Shown here in pieces: positions 1 through 9,735 of a stretch of 64,000 bases of DNA. This DNA comes from Catenovulum maritimum. GTDB lineage: Bacteria; Pseudomonadota; Gammaproteobacteria; Enterobacterales; Alteromonadaceae. The notes beneath the pieces are model-generated. The model had not been told where the DNA came from. It saw only the letters and a program-made list of their open reading frames with translations, and did not search any database. Numbering within the stretch: the stretch's first letter is position 1; each line of letters begins with the position of its first letter. Position numbers and translations under genes: made by a program. The DNA is taken from the NCBI RefSeq assembly GCF_001050375.1, contig NZ_KQ130482.1, forward strand, positions 388,954 through 452,953, read 5' to 3'.

Positions 1-136
1 AGTAGATAAATTACTTGTTAGCTTAAAATCTAAAGCAATTTTTGACCATTTAGACTTTAAGTCGCTTTCAGCTGCTAAGCAAAAAAAATACAAGCAATAT
101 AATTTTTCAATTCAAGATTCATTGTTTTTAAAATGA
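1..136 (+). CDS. C-terminal tail of an unidentified protein (partial)
   Basis: An open frame enters the window from the left, starting with the codon at base 2, and ends at a TGA at 134-136. It gives 44 residues that are rich in Lys and Phe and end in SLFLK. The stretch is too short to assign a family. It is called coding because the frame is open to the edge and a stem-loop follows directly after the stop. The gene start and most of the protein lie outside the window. Confidence 0.45.
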   Translation, partial: VDKLLVSLKSKAIFDHLDFKSLSAAKQKKYKQYNFSIQDSLFLK

Positions 137-169
137 ATGTAAAACATTATTATTTAATTGTTTTACATT
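136..169 (+). terminator. AT-rich stem-loop after the partial gene
   Basis: An 11-bp perfect inverted repeat has arms at 136-146 and 159-169 (ATGTAAAACA / TGTTTTACAT) and a 12-nt loop. It begins at the last base of the upstream stop codon. There is no clean T-run, so it may be a weak terminator or an operator. The rest of 170-458 is AT-rich and shows no gene. Confidence 0.4.
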
Positions 170-458
170 GTGTATTACATTTTTCTTGCCTGATGTATTA
201 TTCTTTGCTATTTTGTGTATAAAGTTTTTTGGTTGTTAATAAATGGTTTTAATTTTTGTCATTAATTGGATTTGTTGACTAAAATGTCACGATCTAAAAT
301 TAATTTTGGCAAGGCACCGAGCAATGCCAGTGTGGTCGTTTGAAATGTATGCTCGATGAATTAATACTTTTTTTATATTTGATAAATTTACAATAAGTAA
401 GATTACATTCATTTGTATATTATTTTATGTAAAACAATATGTATGCTTGAGGTGTTTT

Positions 459-1331
459 ATGTCGGTTGGATTTAAGTCTTTATTCTTGCTTGTATGCTGT
501 CTAGTGCTAAATACAAGTTATGGTTATGAACAAATTAGACACAATAAAATTAGCTCTGCCAAAGAAGATTATCAATTTAAAATGCTCAAACTGGCACTTT
601 CCTATAGTGACAAGCAGTTTACTTTTCAAGAGCAAGCTCAATATCTCAATCAAACTAAATTATTAAAAGAGTTAGAATCCGGCAGAATTGATGTTGCTTG
701 GGTCGGTACTTCGGTTGATTATGAGGAATCTTGTTTACCTGTCCGCATTCCATTATTTAAAGGTTTACTTGGCCACAGAATATTCTTAATCAAAAAAGGT
801 AACCAAGCCAAATTTGACAACATAGATAACCTAGCTGCATTATCAAAGCTTAGAGCAGGGCAAGTAACTAGCTGGACTGATGCTAGAATACTGAAAAAAG
901 CAGGTCTCAACTTAGTCAGTACCAATAAATATAATAATTTGTTCCATATGTTGGATGGTGAAAGATTTGACTATTTCCCAAGAAGTCTATATTCGCCTTG
1001 GAGCGAGATGCTGAACTATCCAGAACTAGACTTAGAAGTAGAAAAGTCATTAATGATTGTTTATCCCTTACCCGCATATATTTTTGTTAATAAAGAAAAT
1101 AAAGCGCTCCATCAACTCATTTTATCTGGTTTTATGAAGGCGATAGAAGATGGACAGTTTGATAAGCAATTTTATAATCACCCGTTAATTAAAGAAGGTT
1201 TAGCTAAAAGCCAGATAGATAAACGGATTATTTTAAAAGTGTCAAATCAAGAAATTTCACCATTAACGCCATTAGACGATGATCGGCTTTGGTTTGATAT
1301 TGAAAAATTTAAACAACAAAACGCAATGTAA
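459..1331 (+). CDS. periplasmic solute-binding-like protein (paralogue 1)
   Basis: The protein has about 290 residues. An N-terminal signal peptide (FKSLFLLVCCLVLNTSYG) precedes a region resembling the bacterial extracellular solute-binding type 3 fold. No transporter permease or ATPase gene adjoins it, so it may be an orphan binding or sensory protein. The start is placed at ATG 459 because GAGG lies 6 nt upstream; a TTG at 447 in the same frame lacks a site. It is clearly related to the protein at 49993-50880. The shared features include a (I/V)RIP-x-x-KGLL segment, an RFDY-(F/I)-PR motif and a C-terminal NQ-x(5)-TP-x(3)-D-x-LW. The ligand is unknown. Confidence 0.7.
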   Translation: MSVGFKSLFLLVCCLVLNTSYGYEQIRHNKISSAKEDYQFKMLKLALSYSDKQFTFQEQAQYLNQTKLLKELESGRIDVAWVGTSVDYEESCLPVRIPLFKGLLGHRIFLIKKGNQAKFDNIDNLAALSKLRAGQVTSWTDARILKKAGLNLVSTNKYNNLFHMLDGERFDYFPRSLYSPWSEMLNYPELDLEVEKSLMIVYPLPAYIFVNKENKALHQLILSGFMKAIEDGQFDKQFYNHPLIKEGLAKSQIDKRIILKVSNQEISPLTPLDDDRLWFDIEKFKQQNAM

Positions 1332-1415
1332 TACTGACTTGAACGCATTAGATTCTATTCAGATTGATTAATGAATAAAATCGGCTATTTTTCAAAACAG
1401 AAAAAAGCTGAACAT

Positions 1416-1444
1416 AAGAACTAAGCATATTTTGCTTAGTTCTT
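1416..1444 (+). terminator. intrinsic terminator
   Basis: A perfect 12-bp stem has arms AAGAACTAAGCA (1416-1427) and TGCTTAGTTCTT (1433-1444) with a 5-nt loop. A-rich sequence precedes it and the 3' arm ends in T's. It lies 85 bp past the stop at 1331. Confidence 0.75.
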
Positions 1445-1947
1445 TATTCGTAGCTATAGGTGTAAAGATAAACGCTTTTAAACTGTTTCATATTCAACCC
1501 TGGTGTTATCGATAAGTTATTGTATTGTTAACGTTTATTTCTAATTTTATAAGGTGTAAATTTTTACTCTAACTATCTCTTAAAAGTGTAATTATTTACT
1601 TTCGTATCTTAGGGGGTGTTGACGTTTTCTGTACATATTTTGTTCTTATTAAACACTTTTTGATCGCGGCGCGAGATATACAGCATTATAGCTCATTCAG
1701 GTAGCTCACTACATTTCAATCGCTATGCTTTGTCTAAATCTCAAACAAACTGCTGCAAAATTGTACTCAAAAGATCAACACACCCTAGCTAGACGACTCG
1801 TAAAAACCATATTTAAAACGTTAATTTTCAAACTTATTGCTATTTTATGTCCTACTTCACCATATTCACAGCTGTGAGTTTTATTATCTCAGTTAAGTCA
1901 GAGCATGCTTTTGCTCCGAATAATTAACTTCAAAGCAAATAATTTTG
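1445..1947. other. non-coding stretch before the repeat array
   Basis: No open frame with gene-like composition is seen here. Two degenerate matches to the core of the downstream repeat occur at about 1551-1570 (AAGGTGTAAATTTTTACT) and 1582-1600 (AAAAGTGTAATTATTTACT). An ATTGTTAACGTT sequence lies at 1524-1535 and resembles the candidate operator described elsewhere. Confidence 0.5.
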
Positions 1948-3082
1948 AAAAGGTGTAGTGTTTTACTTGGCATCAACTCGTCTAACCATGCTGAATAGCA
2001 CAAAGGTGTAGTATTTTACTTGGCATCAAGTCGTCTAAACATGCTAAATAGTACAAAGGTGTAGTATTTTACTTGGCATCAACTCGTCTAACCATGCTGA
2101 ATAGCACAAAGGTGTAGTATTTTACTTGGCATCAACTCGTCTAAACATGCTAAATAGCACAAAGGTGTAGTATTTTACTTGGCATCAACTCGTCTAAACA
2201 TGCTAAATAGCACAAAGGTGTAGTATTTTACTTGGCATCAACTCGTCTAAACATGCTAAATAGCACAAAGGTGTAGTATTTTACTTGGCATCAACTCGTC
2301 TAAACATGCTAAATAGCACAAAGGTGTAGTATTTTACTTGGCATCAACTCGTCTAAACATGCTAAATAGCACAAAGGTGTAGTATTTTACTTGGCATCAA
2401 CTCGTCTAAACATGCTAAATAGCACAAAGGTGTAGTATTTTACTTGGCATCAACTCGTCTAAACATGCTAAATAGCACAAAGGTGTAGTATTTTACTTGG
2501 CATCAACTCGTCTAAACATGCTAAATAGCACAAAGGTGTAGTATTTTACTTGGCATCAACTCGTCTAAACATGCTAAATAGCACAAAGGTGTAGTATTTT
2601 ACTTGGCATCAACTTGTCTAAACATGCTAAATAGCACAAAGGTGTAGTATTTTACTTGCTGTTAGCTCAGTTTAATCTGCCAAGTAGCACAAAGGTGTAG
2701 TGTTTTACTTGGCATCAACTCGTCTAAACATACTAAATAGCACAAAGGTGTAGTATTTTACTTGCCGTTAGCCCAATTTAATCTGCCAACTAGCACAAAG
2801 GTGTAGTATTTTACTTGTTGTTAGCTCAGTTTAATCTGCCAAGTAGCACAAAGGTGTAGTGTTTTACTTGGCATCAACTCGTCTAAACATATTAAATAGC
2901 ACAAAAGTGTAGTGTTTTACTTGCCGTAAGCTCAGTTTAATCTGCCAAGTAGCACAAAGGTGTAGTGTTTTACTTGGCATCAACTCGTCTAAACATACTA
3001 AATAGCACAAAGGTGTATTGTTTTACTTGCCGTTAGCTCAGTTTAATCTGCCAGTTAGCACAAAGGTGTAGTGTTTTACGTG
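1948..3082 (+). repeat. 53-bp tandem repeat array, 22 copies
   Basis: A strict 53-bp period runs through the region. The core GGTGTAG(T/A)(G/A)TTTTACTTG begins at 1952 and recurs every 53 bp up to 3065, with a point change at 2906. Each roughly 25-bp core is followed by about 28 bp of one of two sequence types. Type A contains GCATCAACTCGTCTAAACAT and type B contains GTTAGCTCAGTTTAATCTGC. The first 13 units are type A and nearly identical. The following units run B-A-B-B-A-B-A-B, and the last copy is degenerate. Stops occur in all frames and 53 is not a multiple of 3, so the array is non-coding. Confidence 0.97.
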
Positions 3083-3471
3083 TCGTTAGTTACACTGTGA
3101 AAATTTAATAATTCAATAGCTTCATGGGGTTAGCTAATTCTTATCCTGAGTTAAGGTTAGGTAAAAAGTGCCACTAGTAATACAACTAAACACGAATAGT
3201 GTTCTAAGTAACAGCAATCCAATCATGAACATTTTCATCTATCGAATCTTTTATTACACACTGACGCAGTATCTTCTCGGTAAGTCGATGTGTGTATTTA
3301 TCTACTTTTAAGCTAGTTAACATAAAAAATGACACTATTAGTTATGCCTAATAAAAAGGTTAATTGTTAACAATATATTGTATTTTGGTTGTTCTTGTGT
3401 ATTATTGTGCTGCACTAACTTAACAAAATATAAGTTTTTTATTACAGCTTGATTTGAGGTATTAGATTTAA
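3083..3471. other. non-coding leader between repeat array and beta-helix gene
   Basis: There is no gene in this stretch. It is AT-rich and holds a GTTAAC-centred palindrome at 3363-3374. It also has a GAGTTAAGGTTA at 3148-3159 that matches part of a 17-mer found at 21959 and 45413. It is presumably the promoter region of the gene at 3472. Confidence 0.5.
3363..3374. promoter_or_regulatory. candidate operator ATTGTTAACAAT
   Basis: This is a perfect 12-bp palindrome about 98 bp upstream of the start at 3472. Closely similar GTTAACAAT sequences lie upstream of the genes at 25817, 34674 and 38924. The T-x-GT...AC-x-A symmetry fits what is known for FCD-type GntR regulators, one of which is encoded at 24726-25388. 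The assignment is an inference. Confidence 0.35.
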
Positions 3472-5058
3472 ATGAATGTATTTAATTTAGATAAATGTAA
3501 AAAAATTGGCTTAGTCGCAGCATTGGGTTTAACGAGTTTTTTTACACAAGCGTCTACCTACAATGTTTATACTGAAGCACAATTAAACACAGCTTTAGAG
3601 TCAGCTAAAAATAATGGTTTAGACACAGTAGATACCATTAGAGTGAATGGTACGATTAACATTTACGGCCAAATCGATGTTAAATCTTCAGTTATCATTA
3701 CGGGCGCAGAGTCGAATAGAGGTTCTAAATTAGTTAGACGTAATACCGTTTTTTATAATCCGCTTATAAATGTTCAATATAAAAATGTGACAGTTCAAAA
3801 TATTACACTCGAGGGTATAGGCGCAAATACGAATCAACAGTTACTTTCTTTAGCGGGTGACGACACAAGTAATAGCGCTTTAATTAACCTGCCTGCAACG
3901 AGTTATGCGGCTAATCCCAAAGCTTTTTCTGCTGTCAATGTTAACTTTTTTGATAGTGCAATTGGGGTCGCATCTGTCGGCATTTTACCGCAAGATTTAA
4001 ATATTTCTTATAATACGTTTCAAAACATTAACCGAGCAGTGGAATTACTTAGAGATGTAGATAGAGTCGATGATGCATTACTTGCTAATGTAAGTATTCA
4101 GATGAATGGCGAAGTTATTGGTATGTACGGTGGTAAATTAAATATTTCCAATAACCTAATTAATGCAGAAAATATGCGTTTAGCCATTTCTCTTGATGGC
4201 GGTAATGATGGTGCTGGATTTGTTGGGACTGGCTTTCAAAATCCATGGTCTGAAAAACGTCAAAGATTTACAGATAAACCCGTTTATTATTCTAATACAA
4301 TCGGCGAAGCAGTAATCAACAATAATAAAATTGGCTACTATCAGCATTCTGATGGCAATGTTTGGACCATTGGTCAAACTCGCGAGTTTGGTATTGCATT
4401 GGCAACAGTCGCAAATATTTATGTTGTGGGGAATCATTTACGCACTGGATTAAATTATATTACTCAAGCTGATGGTGTAACGCCTGTGGCGAATGCAAGT
4501 TATGGTTTTGGCTCTGCAATTAATGTTGAACACAATGGAGAAAATATTGTTGTGCAAGCTAATCATATCGTTGTCGGGGCTAAAGGGTCAGGCGCAAATG
4601 CATTTACTGTGCTTGCATTTAATGATCATGGTGCGTTTTGGAATATTGCACAAGCCTCTAAAAATTTAACTTACGCTGATAATGTCATTTCAGGCACGGG
4701 TCAAAACGTGTTTTATGCTATTGGCTATCGAAATCTTAATATGATTAATAATGATGTTCGTAATTTCAACTCAACAGGCCCTGTGTTTGGTTGCGCAGGC
4801 GTTGTTTCACCCATCAACAACTTTCTCGCGAATGTTCCTGGCGGTTACAGTAATAGTTACATGCAGCAAAATGTATCTACTAAGGGGCGTTTATGGTTTG
4901 ATGCTGTCCGAGATAATGGCCAATTAGTTGGTGCTTTCAAAGGTCAAGGCCCTAGAGCTCCAAGATCTTTCTACTATCTTGCTGGAGATGACCCAAAAAA
5001 TCCAAGATTTGGAGATGCTCAAATTGTCGATTCGAGCAGTGTTCTAAGTTGTAATTAG
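3472..5058 (+). CDS. secreted right-handed beta-helix protein (pectate-lyase-like fold)
   Basis: The protein has 528 residues with a Sec signal peptide ending near FFTQAS. The mature part carries the repeated short hydrophobic/Asn-rich strands of a parallel beta-helix, for example VQNITLEGIG, LNISYNTFQNIN, LNISNNLINAEN and LTYADNVISGTGQ. This pattern occurs in polysaccharide lyases and some glycoside hydrolases. I could not place it in a specific PL or GH family, and no catalytic triad is assigned. It probably acts outside the cell on a polyanionic polysaccharide, given the carbohydrate-degrading setting. It stands alone between the repeat array and a strong terminator at 5069, and has a candidate GTTAAC operator upstream. 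Confidence 0.65.
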   Translation: MNVFNLDKCKKIGLVAALGLTSFFTQASTYNVYTEAQLNTALESAKNNGLDTVDTIRVNGTINIYGQIDVKSSVIITGAESNRGSKLVRRNTVFYNPLINVQYKNVTVQNITLEGIGANTNQQLLSLAGDDTSNSALINLPATSYAANPKAFSAVNVNFFDSAIGVASVGILPQDLNISYNTFQNINRAVELLRDVDRVDDALLANVSIQMNGEVIGMYGGKLNISNNLINAENMRLAISLDGGNDGAGFVGTGFQNPWSEKRQRFTDKPVYYSNTIGEAVINNNKIGYYQHSDGNVWTIGQTREFGIALATVANIYVVGNHLRTGLNYITQADGVTPVANASYGFGSAINVEHNGENIVVQANHIVVGAKGSGANAFTVLAFNDHGAFWNIAQASKNLTYADNVISGTGQNVFYAIGYRNLNMINNDVRNFNSTGPVFGCAGVVSPINNFLANVPGGYSNSYMQQNVSTKGRLWFDAVRDNGQLVGAFKGQGPRAPRSFYYLAGDDPKNPRFGDAQIVDSSSVLSCN

Positions 5059-5068
5059 TTTAAGAAAC

Positions 5069-5110
5069 ATGGCCTAAGATTTTTTCAAAAGTTCTAGGCC
5101 ATTTTTGTTT
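5069..5110 (+). terminator. intrinsic terminator of the beta-helix gene
   Basis: The arms ATGGCCTA (5069-5076) and TAGGCCAT (5095-5102) are followed directly by TTTTTG and further T-rich sequence. The structure is 11 bp past the stop codon. Confidence 0.75.
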
Positions 5111-5174
5111 ATTTTTAAATTTGTGCTAGTTTAATTTTATCGAGGAAATGTAATCATTAACCGTAGGTCAAGGA

Positions 5175-5489
5175 ATGAATCGACTCATCACGAATGGACT
5201 ATTAGGCTTAATTGCTGCTAGCTTGCCTTTATTTGCTCAACTTTTAAGTACCAGTTATGGTACAAAATCTACACTTGGTTTTGATATCCTGCTGTATCAA
5301 CCTTTTTCTTTTGCTTATATTTTATTGATCTTTGTTGTGTTTAATTTATCCAATCTTTATTTACCTTGGGCAATAAAAAAAGAATCTAAGGTACGTTCTA
5401 TGTCTGAAGCTTTACTTTGGACTTGCGGCTGGTTTATTAGTACATTTTTACTATTGTCGCAGCTGCATTTTATATTAAGTGGTCAATGA
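5175..5489 (+). CDS. small membrane protein of unknown function
   Basis: The protein has 104 residues with three or four hydrophobic segments: LLGLIAASLPLFAQLL, PFSFAYILLIFVVFNLSNLYL, and LLWTCGWFISTFLLLSQLHFI. No family was recognised. The start at ATG 5175 has TAGG about 6 nt upstream. The gene lies between two terminators and is probably transcribed alone. It looks real because of its consistent transmembrane composition and its position directly before the convergent terminator at 5512. Confidence 0.55.
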   Translation: MNRLITNGLLGLIAASLPLFAQLLSTSYGTKSTLGFDILLYQPFSFAYILLIFVVFNLSNLYLPWAIKKESKVRSMSEALLWTCGWFISTFLLLSQLHFILSGQ

Positions 5490-5511
5490 TAAATTCATGT
5501 GAATTATGAGC

Positions 5512-5542
5512 AAAGCGCACATAACAGCGATATGTGCGCTTT
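5512..5542. terminator. bidirectional terminator between convergent genes
   Basis: A perfect 12-bp stem has arms AAAGCGCACATA (5512-5523) and TATGTGCGCTTT (5531-5542) with a 7-nt loop. It lies between the stop at 5489 (+) and the stop at 5551 (-). Confidence 0.85.
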
Positions 5543-5550
5543 ATGATTAG

Positions 5551-7767
5551 CTAATCACAAGTTTGAAGCGTGTTTATCCACTCTGATATTAATTGAGTCG
5601 CTGCTGTATCTTCTTTTAACCTTGCGATAGGTGGCATAGTTAGGTTTTGATCATTTGATTTCATTCGCATTAATAAAACGGAACTATCTGCGTCCCCTAG
5701 CTTAATTAACTTAGCGCTATCATCTCCTAGATTCGTTAAAATAGGATCGGACTCACAAACATTCATGTTATTTAATGGAGTTGACATTCTTAAGTCCATA
5801 GTGGAACGATTGGTTGTGCCTGGTCGATGACAACCTGAGCAGTTTGAATGTAAATAACTTTTGGCTCTGTCTTCTAAGCTAACGGATGAATCATCTAAAG
5901 CAAACAATTTATCGGACTCGCTACTCCAAATTGGCTGGGAAAAATAACCAGCACTAGTTAAGTAATCAACTTGGTTCGCATTGATGTTTGGATCTTGTTT
6001 ATTTAACTGGCTTACTTCTACACCTAAACTAAAGTTTGCTGCATTAGTATGGCAACTCCCGCACTGGTTTTGACTTGGAAAAGTATGTGTAAAACCATCT
6101 CTTTTTGTCGTTTTTCCACTTGATAATAAATTTGCTTCAGTTTGCTCTGAATTCCATTCGTAACTATAGCCTTGCCAACCCGTAGAATGATTCACTAATA
6201 GCCGAGTTTCTAAAAATGTATCACCATCGAGAAAATGTTTAATGAGGATACTATTTTCTGGGAATAAGAAGTCTCCATCTAACTGAACATCTATTTTTGT
6301 GTTGTTTGGAATCGCAAATGCTCTCTGCTTTAAAGCACCATCAGACCACAATGAATTGTTTATTGAGTATTCAAATACACCTTGAGCAGAGCTTTTATTG
6401 ATAGGATCAAAACATCCGGTATCACTTAATTTATCTGGCATAGTGGCATTTACACCACCGCCTCCAGAAATTTTATACACATTGATACCTGTTTCTGTTT
6501 CATCGTCACTAAAAAATTGTAGTTGGTAAACTTCGCCATTGTTACCTTGTGCCATAGCCGCTATACCGTGGCTTGAGATTAAACTTGATTCATCAGTTCC
6601 GACTAACGCATCTGCAGCCACTTGCCAGAAATTGCCGCTATATATATCACCAAATATATATTGGCCGAATAAACTCGGTGATTCGGTACCGCGATAAACA
6701 TAGCCGCCTACGACAGACACGCCTGAATCTCGCCCGTAATCTGAAATGGGCAGTTGGTAAGCCGATTGGTCACAATTCGCTTGGATACAATGGGCTCCTT
6801 CCATGATAGGCCAGCCGTAATTACCACCAGATATAATTCTATCTATTTCTTCGTAACGGCTATCGCCTACGTCACCAACCCAAGGTATACCTGTCTGGCT
6901 ATCGATGCTAAATCGCCAAGGGTTACGGAAGCCATAAGCAAATACTTCTGGACAATCACTCGTGCGAGTATCTTCAAAGTGCTGGCAAATCGCTTGCCCT
7001 GTATTGAACGGGTTATCGTTTGGAATGGTATAAGGGTATGTGTCCACATCGATCCTGATTAAACTTCCATAGAGGTTATGTAAGTTCTGCGAATGAAAAT
7101 CCATTTCACTATCGCCAAACGAGGCGTATAACATTCCATCATTACCAAAAGCGATATCGCCACCATTATGGAAGGGGATTGGTTGATCAAGCGTGAGTAT
7201 GACTTTTTCGCTATTGGCATTTATTTGCCAATTAGTTGTGTCGAAATTAAAAGAAGAGAGTGTCGAACGTCCTTGATTGTTAATATCATTATATAAAATA
7301 AAAACTCGATTCTCGGCTTGGCCAAAATTAGGATGAAAGGCAATGCCTGTCATGCCCATTTCGCCATTGGTTGATACTTTACTGCCGATATCTAGTACTT
7401 GATTAAACTGAGTCACATTATAATTATTCTCTATGTGGAAGACTTTTCCTGAGCGGTTTAGTAACAGCCAATAACTATTATCGTTTTGAGGTTGAACCAT
7501 CGCCAGCACATTCGGTATAGCAGGTAGATTAGGGAATGCTTTGGTTTTTGTTGGAGAGCCTGTTGTCACTACGGCAGCTGGTGGGACACAAGAATCATTA
7601 TTTAGTCTTACTGCATGTTCAATCGCGGGGTTTTGTGGTGGAACCTCCACTGGCGGGTCTGGTTGTTCTGAATCATGATTAGATATCTCTATTTTGGTAT
7701 CATTACAAGCTATTAGAGTTAACGATCCTATTAGCAGTAGACTAGAATATGTTTGTTTTATATTCAC
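5551..7767 (-). CDS. PQQ-dependent sugar dehydrogenase lipoprotein with C-terminal cytochrome c
   Basis: The protein has 738 residues. An N-terminal lipobox (LTLIAC) and a Pro-rich linker lead into a six-bladed glucose/sorbosone dehydrogenase propeller at about residues 75-430. Typical motifs are HNGGDIAFG, YASFGDSE, YGFRNPWRFS and GGNYGWP. The C-terminal part carries two CxxCH haem sites, C569-H573 and C643-H647. Known members oxidise aldoses or sorbosone with PQQ and pass electrons to cytochrome c, so the fusion would couple oxidation directly to haem. It probably acts in the periplasm or at the outer membrane. AGGAGA lies about 9 nt before the ATG. The substrate is not known; galactose or an agar sugar would fit the downstream lactonase and galactonate genes, but that is inference. 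Confidence 0.8.
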   Translation of the reverse strand: MNIKQTYSSLLLIGSLTLIACNDTKIEISNHDSEQPDPPVEVPPQNPAIEHAVRLNNDSCVPPAAVVTTGSPTKTKAFPNLPAIPNVLAMVQPQNDNSYWLLLNRSGKVFHIENNYNVTQFNQVLDIGSKVSTNGEMGMTGIAFHPNFGQAENRVFILYNDINNQGRSTLSSFNFDTTNWQINANSEKVILTLDQPIPFHNGGDIAFGNDGMLYASFGDSEMDFHSQNLHNLYGSLIRIDVDTYPYTIPNDNPFNTGQAICQHFEDTRTSDCPEVFAYGFRNPWRFSIDSQTGIPWVGDVGDSRYEEIDRIISGGNYGWPIMEGAHCIQANCDQSAYQLPISDYGRDSGVSVVGGYVYRGTESPSLFGQYIFGDIYSGNFWQVAADALVGTDESSLISSHGIAAMAQGNNGEVYQLQFFSDDETETGINVYKISGGGGVNATMPDKLSDTGCFDPINKSSAQGVFEYSINNSLWSDGALKQRAFAIPNNTKIDVQLDGDFLFPENSILIKHFLDGDTFLETRLLVNHSTGWQGYSYEWNSEQTEANLLSSGKTTKRDGFTHTFPSQNQCGSCHTNAANFSLGVEVSQLNKQDPNINANQVDYLTSAGYFSQPIWSSESDKLFALDDSSVSLEDRAKSYLHSNCSGCHRPGTTNRSTMDLRMSTPLNNMNVCESDPILTNLGDDSAKLIKLGDADSSVLLMRMKSNDQNLTMPPIARLKEDTAATQLISEWINTLQTCD

Positions 7768-8186
7768 AGCAATCTCCTGTTTCTGTGTCCTTGTTTTAGG
7801 CTAGAAATTATTTTATTTATCTTAATTATTGAACCGAGCTCATTTTATATTTCCATTAGTCACTAAATCTCGACTGGAACAAATCAAGTTTGTTCTTGGC
7901 TTTAACAATAAGATCAAATCCTTATGCTTTAAAGATGAAATCTGTGAACGCTATAACAAAAGGAACTAATTACGCTTTGCTTTTGGTCACGAAAATACAA
8001 ATGTGTGAACCTAGTATCAAATTATTTCACGCTAATTTTTGCTGTAGTTAGGGTTGCTAATACTTATTCGGTTGTTTAAACATATACTTGATTTTCTTTC
8101 TCTCTATGTGGGAAGGTATGTCCAACAATCGAGCTAATCTATATTACTTAGCATTTACATCCAAGGGTAAAATGAAAGGATAAAGT
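7768..8186. other. divergent intergenic region
   Basis: The 419 bp between the divergent genes at 7767 (-) and 8187 (+) contain no gene-like frame. Promoters for both genes must lie here, but I see no convincing operator or hairpin. Confidence 0.4.
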
Positions 8187-8468
8187 TTGGCAAAAATTAT
8201 TTTACAAGGGCATATCTTAGTTCCTGAAAATGAGTTATTAGAAATAAAATCTGCGTTGCTGATTCATAGCGCTTTAACCCAAGCTGAAGCGGGTTGTATT
8301 ATTTTTGAAGTTAATCAAGATGCAGAACAAGCTTGCAAATTTTATGTCTATGAAGAATTTATCAACAAGGCAGCATTTGATTTTCACCAAGCTCGAGTAA
8401 AGCAATCTGATTGGGGAAAACAAACTCAGAATGTTTCAAGACATTATCAAGTTAAAAAAGTTGATTAA
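8187..8468 (+). CDS. antibiotic biosynthesis monooxygenase (ABM) domain protein
   Basis: The 93-residue protein matches the small dimeric ferredoxin-like ABM/quinol monooxygenase (YgiN-like) pattern. The diagnostic segment is CKFYVYEEFINKAAFDFHQ, corresponding to the family's F-x-x-YE-x-(Y/F)...A-x-x-x-H. The start is TTG at 8187 with AAAGGA 6 nt upstream; the nearby ATG at 8172 runs into a stop after three codons. The gene is 40 bp upstream of the peptidase gene on the same strand and could be co-transcribed with it. The exact substrate is unknown. Confidence 0.75.
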   Translation: MAKIILQGHILVPENELLEIKSALLIHSALTQAEAGCIIFEVNQDAEQACKFYVYEEFINKAAFDFHQARVKQSDWGKQTQNVSRHYQVKKVD

Positions 8469-8508
8469 TTGCGCTATTGGTAATTAACATTAAATACAAG
8501 GACGTATT

Positions 8509-9735
8509 ATGCGACAAATTAAACTCGTACTCGCATTTTTGGTTACATTAGGATTCAGCTTGGTGTGGATTGATTATTTAACCCATAACCAACTTCTGTA
8601 TGCCACTAAAGACTATTTCTTGCTAGAGAGTCAAGTGGATAATAAGCGTGTTGAAATCCCTCAAAGAGTCGTTAAACCAAAACCTGAATTTTCCAGCTTA
8701 GCGCTAAACAAAACGCCACCAGATAAACTTTCTTCGCACCAACAAAAATCACTCAAAGAATTGAATGAAGCTGAAATTTTAGTCCCACCAAGGGATAACC
8801 AGACAACAAAAACACATAAATTAAATCATGCGGATAATCCATATCTAGTTTGTACAAGATCAGGCAAAGAAGAAATTAAGGTTAAAAAGCATGGAGGTTT
8901 ATATGTGTGGGTAGACGACAGTGGCGTTAGACATATTAGCAGCCAACAACCGGATTTAGATTTGCAAAAAGTTGAGTATGTCGGGGGAGAATCATCACTG
9001 GATTATTTTGATCTTAAATTAGATGTTACAGGCTTATCCGCACAGTTTAAACCGGAGTTAAGTGCTAAAATTACCCAGATATTTAAATACTACCACGCCC
9101 TTGTGGGTTTCGGTTTATTACAAAAAGTGTATATAGATCAACACATGTTTGCAGATAGAGTCGATTATTTAAATTTTGCTGAAGAAAATAGCTACGCTGA
9201 TGCTGATAATGCTTCAGGTTTTTATTTACACAAAAGTAAAAAAGCGGCGATTTTGATGCAACACAGTGAAGCTAAAACATTAAGCGTCAGCTTACATGAG
9301 GCAAGTCACGCGATTCATCACGGTATATTCGGCCAACTTCCGAGATGGTTGAATGAAGGTCTATCTGAGTATAATGAAAACCTGTCTATTAGATACCAAA
9401 CTAAGCATTTTTTACCGAATCCAAGTTGGTCAAACAATAATTACATTAGCGCTAAGCTATTACCCTTAAAACAGTTATTGAATGCCACTAAAACTGATTG
9501 GGATGGAGAGTTGAGACAATCTCTGTATGCAACGAGCTGGTCATTTATCTATTATCTAATGGATAGCCCAGAACGTAAATCTGCGTTAGCTCAGTTATTA
9601 ATATACGAACAACAGCAAGCTTGTAGCCAAGTAGTTGCATCGGACCTAGAAAGATATTTAGCGAGATCACTCGACTTAATCCAGAGTGATTTTTCTACAT
9701 GGCAAAGGCGTGCATTAAGGCAGCATCAGTTTTAA
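8509..9735 (+). CDS. membrane-anchored gluzincin-type metallopeptidase, DUF1570-like
   Basis: The protein has 408 residues. An N-terminal signal anchor (LVLAFLVTLGFSLVWIDYL) is followed by a charged linker. A DUF4124-like segment (YVWVDDSGVRHISSQQP) comes next, at about residues 133-149. The peptidase core carries HEASH (H263, E264, H267) with the downstream glutamate in NEGLSEY (E283), which together make the HExxH...E zinc site of gluzincins. The active site should face the periplasm. The natural substrate is unknown. The gene follows the ABM gene by 40 bp and has no clear terminator behind it. Confidence 0.75.
   Translation: MRQIKLVLAFLVTLGFSLVWIDYLTHNQLLYATKDYFLLESQVDNKRVEIPQRVVKPKPEFSSLALNKTPPDKLSSHQQKSLKELNEAEILVPPRDNQTTKTHKLNHADNPYLVCTRSGKEEIKVKKHGGLYVWVDDSGVRHISSQQPDLDLQKVEYVGGESSLDYFDLKLDVTGLSAQFKPELSAKITQIFKYYHALVGFGLLQKVYIDQHMFADRVDYLNFAEENSYADADNASGFYLHKSKKAAILMQHSEAKTLSVSLHEASHAIHHGIFGQLPRWLNEGLSEYNENLSIRYQTKHFLPNPSWSNNNYISAKLLPLKQLLNATKTDWDGELRQSLYATSWSFIYYLMDSPERKSALAQLLIYEQQQACSQVVASDLERYLARSLDLIQSDFSTWQRRALRQHQF

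Noticed and set aside
1948-3082. CRISPR array
   Set aside because: The period and core length resemble a CRISPR, but the intervening segments are only two recurring sequences and no cas gene is present. It is a tandem repeat.
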